A stretch of 7,659 nucleotides of DNA from Anaerolineales bacterium UBA4823. GTDB lineage: Bacteria > Chloroflexota > Anaerolineae > Anaerolineales > UBA4823. Under the pieces are notes generated by a model, which was not told the DNA's origin, made no database searches, and saw nothing but the letters and a program-made list of their open reading frames with translations. Positions within the stretch are counted from its first letter, which is position 1. Each line of letters starts with the position of its first letter. This document shows positions 1-5,579 of the stretch, one piece after another. The stretch covers positions 1,085-8,743 of the forward strand of contig DHFN01000160.1 in NCBI GenBank assembly GCA_002402275.1. Reading direction: 5' to 3'. Made by a program: the position numbers and the translations under genes.

Positions 1-47
1 CTAAGTTATTTTCGAATCAAAAAATATGTTTTAGGGACATCACAATA

Positions 48-479
48 ATGAATCATCCACGAGTAGGTGTTGCAGCAGTTGTTACTCATGACGGGCGCGT
101 ATTGCTTATCAGGCGCAAAAATGTTCATGGTTCAGGTAGTTGGTCTACCCCTGGCGGGCATTTAGAGTTTGGTGAAACGCCAGAGCAATGTGCTATTCGA
201 GAAGCACAGGAAGAAGTAGGGATTGAAATAGCCAATGTCCGCTTTATAGCCATCACTAATGATGTTTTTGAACCAGACGAAAAGCATTACATAACTCTTT
301 GGATGGAAGGAACTCTTGTTTCAGGCGAGCCCCAAATTACAGCAAATTATGAAATTGCAGATTTTGGTTGGTTTGAATGGGATTCTTTACCGTCACCGTT
401 ATTTATACCTTTTGAAAATTTGGTAAATCAAAAAAGTTATCCGCCTGAAGGAATAATAAGTCTAAAACAAAGAAAATAA
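48..479 (+). CDS. NUDIX hydrolase, MutT/NUDT15-like
   Basis: A 143-residue single-domain NUDIX protein, close to the usual family length. The Nudix box is complete at about residues 37-59, following G-x5-E-x7-REU-x-EE-x-G-U: G37, E43, then REAQEEVGI at 51-59, with E55 and E56 as the expected metal ligands. The GSWSTPGGHLEFGET stretch before it resembles the NUDT15/MutT nucleotide-hydrolase subgroup. The family hydrolyses nucleoside diphosphates linked to another moiety, often as cytosolic pool sanitisation; the substrate cannot be read from sequence. The ATG at 48 is preceded by a modest AGGGA at about 33-37. The gene is AT-rich. It is on the same strand as the following cassette-like genes and is followed 128 bases later by the left part of an attC-like site, so it may be a decayed cassette. 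The class call is firm; the substrate is unknown. Confidence 0.93.
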   Translation: MNHPRVGVAAVVTHDGRVLLIRRKNVHGSGSWSTPGGHLEFGETPEQCAIREAQEEVGIEIANVRFIAITNDVFEPDEKHYITLWMEGTLVSGEPQITANYEIADFGWFEWDSLPSPLFIPFENLVNQKSYPPEGIISLKQRK

Positions 480-496
480 ATTTGAAGTTCATCAGG

Positions 497-529
497 TTTT
501 TGCAAGTTTTTATTTGGGTATTGCAAAAA
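497..529. repeat. AT-rich inverted repeat after the NUDIX gene
   Basis: TTTTTGCAA at 497-505 and TTGCAAAAA at 521-529 are perfect 9-base arms around a 15-base loop, starting 17 bases after the NUDIX stop. The transcript could form a hairpin whose arms hold A and U runs. It might act as a weak terminator in either direction, but the stem is GC-poor, so that role is only a guess. Confidence 0.4.
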
Positions 530-606
530 GAAAGGTTATGTTTAATAGTTGGGTTTGTCAGCGGTAGTATCTTTTTTGCGTCATCGTTCTGGTAAGCAGG
601 CAGGTT

Positions 607-722
607 GCCTAACACAGCGTGCACCTGACCTGTGGGATTCTGCGGCATTTTCGAGCATTTTTCTGGCTTCGAGTTTTCCCTGCTCCCAAGCATTGTCCAC
701 ACACGCCCCACTTGCGGCTAAC
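607..722 (+). repeat. Truncated attC-like site, left part only
   Basis: GCCTAAC at 607-613 is a perfect RYYYAAC left core. It is followed by AGCGT (616-620), a G (621) and CACCTGAC (622-629). This is the same layout as the left arms at 2695-2706 and 4004-4016, where the G is unpaired. The matching right arm (expected GTCAGGTG then ACGCT) and a GTTRRRY core are absent from the next several hundred bases. A second left-core-like GGCTAAC lies at 716-722, also without a partner. The most economical reading is that a deletion removed the right half and joined another site or cassette fragment to it. As it stands the site should not recombine. Confidence 0.55.
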
Positions 723-779
723 ACCTACCATTGGGCAGCCCAGATCTGCTGATCTCGATCGACCAAAACAACGAAAAAA

Positions 780-996
780 ATGATCCCTGCCAAGAGAGCT
801 GAAAATTGACCAAGCGATCTATCTGGTAGATGACGAATCAAGAACCTACCACTTTCTTAGGCAAAACCCGGATTGGAAGAAGATAGATCCGGCTGAGAAT
901 GACAAGAACAAGGCCCATATCGACGGATACACTCGCATATTCAGAGATGTGCGAAGAAAGACGTTCCGATACGGTAGGTCACCGCATTGTAATTAG
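780..996 (+). pseudogene. Remnant of an unknown gene (C-terminal fragment)
   Basis: An open frame from 784 to the TAG at 994-996 reads as about 70 residues of protein-like composition (for example KIDQAIYLVDDESRTYHF, then a basic tail RDVRRKTFRYGRSPHCN) but has no ATG. A short ATG frame starting at 780 (MIPAKRAEN, stop at 807-809) overlaps its beginning one frame away. The N-terminus may therefore have been cut off by a frameshift near 795-806. No family is recognised and no strong ribosome binding site is visible. It lies between the broken attC-like site and an opposing short frame, so I read it as the degraded body of a former cassette. A non-ATG start at CTG 787 or 799 would be the alternative. 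Confidence 0.4.
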
Positions 997-1059
997 CTCT
1001 GTAGCGAAGGTGCTCACCACGCATCCGCGCAGGCGATCGGCGAGTTTCTTTTCCGGCAT
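979..1059 (-). pseudogene. 5' fragment of an unknown gene
   Basis: A minus-strand ATG at 1059 opens a 26-residue frame (MPEKKLADRLRGCVVSTF...) ending at a TGA at 979-981. It is preceded by a good Shine-Dalgarno AGAGGAAG about seven bases upstream, which is why I keep such a short frame. It looks like the start of a gene cut where it meets the plus-strand remnant ending at 996. The family is not recognised. A real small protein cannot be excluded. Confidence 0.35.
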
Positions 1060-1072
1060 GGTCGTCTTCCTC

Positions 1073-1102
1073 TTGACAGCGCTTTATATTATCTTGTATC
1101 AT
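1073..1102 (+). promoter_or_regulatory. Candidate sigma-70-type promoter
   Basis: TTGACA at 1073-1078, an 18-base spacer and TATCAT at 1097-1102 match the consensus -35 perfectly and the -10 at five of six bases, with a TG at 1095-1096 just before the -10. It points at the flavoprotein gene 130 bases downstream. A further -10-like TATAGT at 1145-1150 has a poor -35. If active, this lets the gene be expressed without a distant cassette promoter. It is a sequence match only. Confidence 0.4.
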
Positions 1103-1232
1103 TAAAATGAATAAGGAAGTCTGCAATCACCTGTGTTAATCCAGTATAGTATAAAAGAGAGAATCACGCGAGATAAGATAGAGAGTCAAGATAATTACAA
1201 GTAAGGCGAAATGTCTAAAAAGGAGAGATATT

Positions 1233-1688
1233 ATGACATTATCTGAAAAACAAAAAATAGTAGAAATAATAAATGAGATTGAACCCGCGTATTTAGCGAC
1301 CTGTGAAGGTGATCAACCAAGAGTACGTCCAGTTAGCCCAATTGTTGAAGGTGATATGTCGATTTGGGTAGGTACACGCAGCACTTCAAGAAAGGTGAAA
1401 CAAATAGAGCAAAATCCTAAGGTTTGTCTTACCTTTGTTCAACCACCTCATAGTGCAAAAGGTGAAAAAGTCGCCATTGTCATCTGGGAAGCTAAAAGAA
1501 TCCCAAATCTGGAGGAGAAAAAGCGGTTCTGGAGACTCTGGACCCAAGTTTACCCAGCTTTCGATTTGAGTAGAGTATACCCCAATGGTCCAGAATCCAA
1601 CGACTTTTGTTTGCTAAAGATTATTGTAAAGAAGATTGAGTGGTGGGCTGAAAAAGAGCCGATGAAAATTTATGAGCCAGAAAAGTGA
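1233..1688 (+). CDS. Pyridoxamine 5'-phosphate oxidase-fold flavoprotein
   Basis: A 151-residue protein of the PNPOx-like FMN-binding split-barrel superfamily, of typical length. Residues 19-36 (AYLATCEGDQPRVRPVSP) form the characteristic first strands, in which the RPV segment usually contacts flavin phosphate. A second strand pair follows at about 42-49 (MSIWVGTR), then TSRKVKQIEQNPKVCLTF at 51-68, the usual helix leading into the next strand. Members bind FMN, F420 or haem and are often annotated as general-stress protein 26-like; cofactor and substrate are not decidable here. It should be cytosolic, with no signal or membrane segment. The ATG at 1233 has a strong AAAGGAGAG at 1218-1226. 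An attC-like site begins 35 bases after the stop, so the gene sits as a single-gene cassette. True vitamin B6 synthesis is unlikely: the protein is shorter than PdxH and lacks its C-terminal region. Confidence 0.88.
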   Translation: MTLSEKQKIVEIINEIEPAYLATCEGDQPRVRPVSPIVEGDMSIWVGTRSTSRKVKQIEQNPKVCLTFVQPPHSAKGEKVAIVIWEAKRIPNLEEKKRFWRLWTQVYPAFDLSRVYPNGPESNDFCLLKIIVKKIEWWAEKEPMKIYEPEK

Positions 1689-1722
1689 AAGATTTGGCTT
1701 ATGAAGGAAACTTATGGCAATT

Positions 1723-1815
1723 CGCCTAACAGAGCGTATCTGGCTTCGGTGCTTCGCACCTTCGTCCAAATTTGCCCTATCGGGCAAACTTCAGATACGC
1801 CCGAAACGTTAGGCG
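1723..1815 (+). repeat. attC-like integron recombination site, both cores perfect
   Basis: The left core GCCTAAC (1724-1730) fits RYYYAAC and the right core GTTAGGC (1808-1814) fits GTTRRRY. They are reverse complements, and pairing extends one base outward (1723 with 1815). The inner arms GCGTATCTG (1734-1742) and CAGATACGC (1792-1800) are perfect 9-base complements. The centre carries two more hairpins: GGTGC/GCACC with loop TTC (1748-1760), and TTTGCCC/GGGCAAA (1771-1788). The total of about 93 bases is a usual attC length. By family knowledge, cleavage falls between G1808 and T1809. Unlike its neighbours I see no extrahelical base, so function is less certain than the cores suggest. A simple terminator is unlikely, as there is no T-run. 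Confidence 0.72.
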
Positions 1816-1907
1816 CGAGCGACCACAAGTTGGGTTATTTGCCAGCTTTCTACCTACTCCTGGTCATCTCCGGGAAGCCTATCGAAAATAACCTGAAGGG
1901 AGGTCCT

Positions 1908-2662
1908 ATGAAGAGGCATCAATTAGCAACACTAATTCTCTTGGCGGCAGCTTTCTCTACTCTTGCATTCGTATTGTGCGCTCTGTCTCGGCAAACGAGC
2001 GCCGCTATACACTTGGCTTCCCCTACTATCCTTGTCGCCAGCAGAAGCCACTCCTCGACACAGACACGGATTCACCCTGTCATATTGAGCGACTCATCCA
2101 TAACTTTCACCTCCTCGTTTACGATCGACCTTCCACTGGTAATGAGTAACTTTACACTCCCTGTTCTGCTCGACATTCCGCCGCGGGAGTATGAGCAACC
2201 AGACTTCTGCGGAGAGGTTTGCGTCCAAGAAACCTTGCTCTACTATGGGCGAGAGTTCTCGCAGGTAGAAATCAACCAAGCTGGCGGGGAGATGGAGTCA
2301 CCGGACTCTGGTCTAGCGGTATAGAAAACGCACTGGATAACATTGAGGCTGGATACAATAGCTGGAGACTGACTTATCCTGACTATTGGGAGTATATTGG
2401 AATGCTCAAGAGCAAACTTGACCAGGGTCATCCTATTTTGGTTGGTGTGAAATGGAATCCAACAGACCATCTTGAGTGGTTTTGCAATCATTTCATCCTT
2501 CTCATTGGCTACGATAACGACTCGTTTATATTCAATTCCCCAAGCACTAGACAGCAACGCTCGTTCATTCAATTCCGCGATGGTGATCCTCCAGACGGAA
2601 GCGGATGGACCCTAACCAATCCCTACGACTATTTCTTCGGTGTGGAGTTCACAGGGCCATAG
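1908..2662 (+). pseudogene. Secreted C39-like cysteine peptidase, split by a frameshift
   Basis: Two frames together give one peptidase-like protein of about 250 residues. The first starts at ATG 1908, behind an excellent AGGGAGGT (1898-1904). It has a signal-peptide-like N-terminus (basic KRH, then a hydrophobic stretch to about residue 27). It carries Q97 and C101 in EQPDFCGEVCVQETLLYYG, the oxyanion Gln and nucleophile pattern of C39/papain-like peptidases, and continues to EINQAGGEMESPD. It then shifts to a TAG at 2322-2324. The frame one base back resumes as LWSSGIENALDNIE from 2306, and carries the likely catalytic His (codon 2489-2491, CNHFILLIGYD) and FIFNSPS, where the third residue would be Asn. 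Loss of one base near 2304-2308 separates Cys from His, so the product should be inactive unless this is a sequencing error. Such proteins act outside the cell or at the envelope; the substrate is unknown. Confidence 0.78.
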
Positions 2663-2683
2663 TGTGCATTCTATTGGAGTACG

Positions 2684-2814
2684 CGCCTAACAACGCGCTG
2701 CACCCGACTGCGCTACGCGCGTGCAAATCGGCGGCCTCGTGCGCATTGGAGTTAGCTTTGCGGCGAGGGTACTCACGCCGAACCCGCGCAGCGGGTGAGC
2801 GCAACCGTTAGCCC
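2684..2814 (+). repeat. attC-like site with extrahelical base
   Basis: The left core GCCTAAC (2685-2691) is perfect; the right core GTTAGCC (2807-2813) has one mismatch to GTTRRRY. The inner arms are GCGCT (2695-2699), an unpaired G (2700), CACCCG (2701-2706), and opposite them CGGGTG (2792-2797) with AGCGC (2798-2802). Every base except G2700 pairs. A single extra base in the left arm is what orients integrase on folded attC DNA. The site starts 22 bases after the peptidase stop and is about 131 bases long, within the known attC range. Translation of its left arm gives the NALHPTA string often seen in spurious predicted proteins, so no gene should be called here. Confidence 0.68.
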
Positions 2815-2843
2815 GCATAACGTGCGAGAAAGGACCAGTTTGT

Positions 2844-3494
2844 ATGCCAACTACAGAAATGTTCTGGAATCAAATGGCAGCATATAACGCTGCAACCTTC
2901 CCCGTGCAGGCACTCATGGTAACTGCCGCGGGAATTTTGACGTACCTCTGGTTTGCCAAACCTCACAAGGCAAACACTCTCATAAAGACATTCCTCTCCT
3001 TTGCCTTTGCTTGGAACGGTATCGTGTTCTTCCTAATCTTCGCCCCAAGTCCGTTCTCCACTTTTTTCGGAGCGCCGCTTTTTATCCTTCTGGCAATCTT
3101 ATTTGCCGCGGACATCTTTGCGAAGAAATTGGCTTTTGGGCTACCCGATTTGAAATGGCAAAGATACATAACCATTTTATGGATTCTGTTGGTATTCTTG
3201 TACCCTTTAGTCGGATTTGCCCTCGGTCATTACTATCCAAGAACTATCCTGCCTGTAGCGCCTTGCCCTCTAACCGTATTTGCTATTGCTTTAGTGTCAG
3301 CCGCTATACCGAAAGTTGATAAGAAAGTCTATGTGTTATTGCTTCCATGGGCTTTGATGGCCTTGCCCAAATGCTTCGGCGCGCTTAACTGTTACGAAGA
3401 CTGCATCCTCTTTGGCGCTGGAGTGTACGGCTTGGTCATGTTAGTCAAGAACTGGAGAGCAATTGGCAAAAGCGGAGAGATGGCCCAAACATGA
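2844..3494 (+). CDS. DUF6064-like multi-pass membrane protein
   Basis: A 216-residue integral membrane protein with about seven hydrophobic segments, near residues 18-37, 47-67, 74-94, 107-128, 135-155, 162-176 and 186-203. The N-terminal FWNQMAAYNAATFPVQ and the APCPLTVFAIAL stretch at 139-150 resemble what I remember of the DUF6064 family, whose function is unknown. There are no obvious catalytic motifs; Cys141, Cys177, Cys183 and Cys187 are notable. The ATG at 2844 is preceded by AAAGGA about ten bases upstream and lies 30 bases after an attC-like right core, so the cassette has almost no leader. The last codon and stop overlap the ATG of the next gene by four bases (ATGA, 3491-3494), which points to translational coupling and a shared membrane role. 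A phospholipid- or lipid-modifying partner is conceivable but not shown. Confidence 0.8.
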   Translation: MPTTEMFWNQMAAYNAATFPVQALMVTAAGILTYLWFAKPHKANTLIKTFLSFAFAWNGIVFFLIFAPSPFSTFFGAPLFILLAILFAADIFAKKLAFGLPDLKWQRYITILWILLVFLYPLVGFALGHYYPRTILPVAPCPLTVFAIALVSAAIPKVDKKVYVLLLPWALMALPKCFGALNCYEDCILFGAGVYGLVMLVKNWRAIGKSGEMAQT

Positions 3495-4000
3495 AGAAAA
3501 GTGCCTTATATTTTGCTGTGGCGGGCGTTCTACTGGTCTCGACATGGCCGTTTTATTTCCTCCTGCTGCATAATCCAGTTGTCCAATGGCTCGTTTATGC
3601 TGGATGGGCAATCCTTGCCGTTGGTCTCGTTTTCATCTTTCTCCCCATGGTTGTCCTTCGCAGCAAAGGCAGGCCAGAAAAGGATAAAGATTTCACTCAT
3701 ACCACGACCATTGTTGACAGCGGGATCTACACAATCGTTCGGCATTCGCTCTACCTGGGCTGGTTGTTAATGTACGTTGCCGTTATTCTTTTTAGCCAGC
3801 ATTGGTTGATTGTGATTATGGGGATTCTGGGTATTGTGTGTATGTACCTGGTTTCCAGACAGGAAGATCAACTCCTCATTGAAAAGTTTGGCGACACGTA
3901 TGAAAGGTATATGAAGTCCGTGCCATCAATGAACGTCTTGGCTGGAATCATACGGCTCCTGAGACGTAGAAAGGGAAATTCGGAGCCAGGGGCGGGCTAA
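3491..4000 (+). CDS. Isoprenylcysteine carboxyl methyltransferase-like membrane protein
   Basis: A 169-residue membrane protein of the ICMT/PEMT-like methyltransferase superfamily. Hydrophobic segments lie near residues 5-26, 33-56, 88-101 and 104-121. The signature is GIYTIVRHSLYLG at 78-90 (family form GxYxxVRHPxYxG, with Ser instead of Pro after the His), followed by a second motif at 125-145 (E125, FG at 133-134, Y137, Y140, VP). In this superfamily these segments bind S-adenosylmethionine at the membrane surface. Bacterial members methylate lipids or unknown small molecules, because prenylated CaaX proteins are absent. The start overlaps the upstream stop by four bases. The TAA stop (3998-4000) lies inside the left core of the next attC-like site, so the recombination site supplies the stop codon. 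The basic tail RLLRRRK at 155-161 suggests a cytoplasmic C-terminus. The enzyme class is likely; the substrate is unknown. Confidence 0.87.
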   Translation: MKKSALYFAVAGVLLVSTWPFYFLLLHNPVVQWLVYAGWAILAVGLVFIFLPMVVLRSKGRPEKDKDFTHTTTIVDSGIYTIVRHSLYLGWLLMYVAVILFSQHWLIVIMGILGIVCMYLVSRQEDQLLIEKFGDTYERYMKSVPSMNVLAGIIRLLRRRKGNSEPGAG

Positions 4001-4121
4001 CAAGCGGTTGCAGCCGACCGCCTTCGGCGCGGTTATGCGCGCGCTCTGAGGCAGCCAACGCTTTGGCTTTTGAAGCGAGTCTTGACAGAGTCGGCGGCGG
4101 CTGAACCGCCAGTTGTTATAG
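3994..4121 (+). repeat. Degenerate attC-like site with extrahelical base
   Basis: The left core GGCTAAC (3995-4001) has one mismatch to RYYYAAC. The right core is poor (GTTATAG at 4115-4121, as if AT had been inserted into GTTAGCC). The inner arms are excellent: GCGGTT (4004-4009), an unpaired G (4010), CAGCCG (4011-4016), opposite CGGCTG (4098-4103) and AACCGC (4104-4109). The extra G is at the same place as G2700 in the previous site. The left end overlaps the stop codon of the methyltransferase-like gene. This is the last site before transcription direction changes, and a weak right core could fix the array end in place. Confidence 0.58.
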
Positions 4122-4455
4122 CTGTCTGCGCGGCTACACCAACCAGAAATGGCACGATATTCTTGTGTGCGAAGTAGCTGCCAGATTGCTGGCGAGAGTG
4201 CTGGGTAAATAAATTCCGGATACGCTCCTTATTTGCATTGTAATTCTTCTGGCGATGAAATTAGGGGGGAATCCATTTGCTGTATGCTTAAATGCACCCT
4301 CTATAGATTCTATAATCATCTATTGGCAAAAGGTAATTCTAATCTCACTTTGGGAATTTGATTGTTAACTATCCCTAACCATCCATGAATAACCGCAGTC
4401 TTGGTATTCTCTACGGCAATCCTTCGCAGTAGAGAATAAAGCCTTTGCTAGCGGA
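4122..4455. other. Intergenic gap at the array edge; possible gene remnant
   Basis: No gene is supported. At its left end a plus-strand frame without a start codon reads GYTNQKWHDILVCEVAARLL and ends at TAA 4210-4212; the composition is protein-like and could be the tail of a lost cassette gene, but it is too short to assign. A minus-strand frame with an ATG covers 4134-4319 but has no recognisable family and no clear ribosome binding site. TATAAT occurs at 4311-4316, but no plus-strand gene follows it. Confidence 0.4.
4406..4437 (-). terminator. Hairpin after the 323-residue gene, possible terminator
   Basis: ATTCTCTAC (4406-4414) and GTAGAGAAT (4429-4437) are perfect 9-base arms around a 14-base loop. 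They lie just past the stop codon of the minus-strand gene ending at 4456. The position suits a terminator, but no T-run follows on the minus strand, so an RNA-protecting hairpin or protein site is equally possible. Confidence 0.35.
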
Positions 4456-5427
4456 TTACTCTTCCTCAAACCGCTGGATGATCCGCCATGCCGATAAAGT
4501 CAACCAACGCGAGGGCATTTTTTTCTGCCCAAACTCCCAATCTTTCCAAGCCGTCCATATTGATTCGGGGGTAAACCTTCCCTGATCGTCCATCTTATAC
4601 TTTAATACATCCAGCATGCCCAGAAGTCTTGGGTCTTTTCTTAACCCGGGAAATTGAGAAAGAACATCTAAAACATGCATCAAGTCATACCATACAAAAG
4701 GGACTTTCGTTTTTCGGAAATCGGTTCCCATATAAAACAAATAGGGATGTTCCTTCAAGCTATTCTCCCATAAATCAAGCAAGGTTTCTGCACCAGTTTT
4801 GCAAGACGGGCTATCCTGATATTCCTTCCAACACCCCAATAGCTTCAGCATAACTAAATTGGCATACGGACAGGGATCATCCTTACGACCGGGTCCATGA
4901 AATGTGCCCAACTCTTTCGACACGGTGCAATTCCAGCCATTGCTATGTACCAAACCCGCCAAATAGTCAACCGCTGAACTTACAGCGGGTTGATCATCTA
5001 AGCCGAACTTAACCAATGAATAAATTATCAGAGGGGTATCACATAACGCCCAAGCCCATTGATTTTCGCCACTACCACCAAAGTGAATCGGTATGTTCGT
5101 CAAAACCTGAAAAGGTCCTTCTGGAGATATATGCTCAAATAGACCGGAAATCATCTGATCAACCCCTGGATCACCAGCTTGAAAACCTAAATCAGCAATA
5201 AAAGTAAGCTTATGGAAGTACTGACCGGCATTCTTGTGGCTGGAAACCACGCCTGCCTCCCTGACAGCCAATTCAGTTATGAGAGATTGGATTTGGGGAT
5301 CGGTCAACATCGAATTCCGGGCAGCCTGCAGGCTGGGCTCATCTTTTGCCTGGTTAAGAAGATCGCAGCGAGTGCGGTATTCAACCCAGGCAGGACCTTC
5401 AAGCAGCCATTCAATTGGAGCATTCAT
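4456..5427 (-). CDS. Alpha/alpha-toroid-like protein of unknown function
   Basis: A 323-residue, apparently soluble protein without signal or membrane segment. It opens with EWLLEGPAWVEYRTRCDLL (6-24), then a helix-rich N-terminal region. Repeated helix-pair units follow, resembling terpene-cyclase/prenyltransferase alpha/alpha toroids: CDTPLIIYSLVKFGLDDQPA (129-148), GWNCTV (164-169), CPYANLVMLKLL (186-197), then VWYDLMHVLDVLSQFPGLRK (245-264) with DDQGRFTPE (280-288), and a terminal RWLTLSAWRIIQRF (307-320). Related proteins in Chloroflexi-like genomes are, as I recall, often mislabelled as NifH; there is no P-loop, so nitrogenase reductase is excluded. C129-D130, C167 and C186 could be metal or catalytic positions by analogy with toroid enzymes, but no standard DxDD cyclase motif is present. 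The start has a good AGGAGA six bases upstream. It reads toward the cassette array. Confidence 0.8.
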   Translation of the reverse strand: MNAPIEWLLEGPAWVEYRTRCDLLNQAKDEPSLQAARNSMLTDPQIQSLITELAVREAGVVSSHKNAGQYFHKLTFIADLGFQAGDPGVDQMISGLFEHISPEGPFQVLTNIPIHFGGSGENQWAWALCDTPLIIYSLVKFGLDDQPAVSSAVDYLAGLVHSNGWNCTVSKELGTFHGPGRKDDPCPYANLVMLKLLGCWKEYQDSPSCKTGAETLLDLWENSLKEHPYLFYMGTDFRKTKVPFVWYDLMHVLDVLSQFPGLRKDPRLLGMLDVLKYKMDDQGRFTPESIWTAWKDWEFGQKKMPSRWLTLSAWRIIQRFEEE

Positions 5428-5579
5428 TCGGTTCTCCTTTTTAACTTCACACTCACCTTTTTCTCATGAGATCATCGAAAAAATATTCAAACACGGAGGA
5501 CCTAAAACGCACAAAGGTAAAAATCGCGAAAGAGCTTTCCTTCATGTTTCTTTTGACCATAAATGTTTTCTCAATAAAC
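5428..5579. other. Intergenic spacer
   Basis: This 152-base gap separates two minus-strand genes and is long for an operon junction. It contains ACACGGAGGACC near 5493-5504 followed by ACGCACAAAGG, resembling the degenerate CACGGAGG/CACAAAGG intergenic repeats seen in many environmental genomes. I see no confident terminator or promoter. Confidence 0.3.

Larger units (their letters stand above)
1809..4115 (+). mobile_element. Candidate integron cassette array without integrase (CALIN-like)
   Basis: Three attC-like sites, at 1723-1815, 2684-2814 and 3994-4121, alternate with genes that all read plus. This is the cassette layout of gene followed by its attC. Cutting at the G^TT of the right cores gives one cassette of 999 bases (1809-2807, peptidase) and one of about 1.3 kb (2808 to about 4115, DUF6064-like plus methyltransferase-like). 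The flavoprotein gene upstream would be a further cassette whose left edge is unclear. No tyrosine recombinase is encoded here. Given the polarity, an integrase and attI would be expected to the left of the window. Genomic repeats that resemble attC but do not recombine remain the alternative. Confidence 0.6.

Noticed and set aside
403..711. A 102-residue minus-strand frame.
   Set aside because: It runs across the end of the NUDIX gene and the half-site, with no family resemblance or ribosome binding site.
899..1126. Longer frames on both strands (899-1105 plus, 941-1126 minus).
   Set aside because: They overlap the better supported remnants in other frames and read across the junction between them; neither has a convincing ribosome binding site.
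1723..1815. Reading the repeats as rho-independent terminators.
   Set aside because: No T-run follows any of them, and the paired core boxes and bulged arms are better explained by attC structure.
1701..1907. An upstream ATG at 1701, in frame with the peptidase gene.
   Set aside because: The extra N-terminal part is read through the attC-like hairpins. The ATG at 1908 has a much better ribosome binding site and begins a normal signal peptide.
2605..2811. A 68-residue plus-strand frame containing NALHPTA.
   Set aside because: It is a translation of the end of the peptidase gene and the attC-like site; such strings are known artefacts of these repeats.
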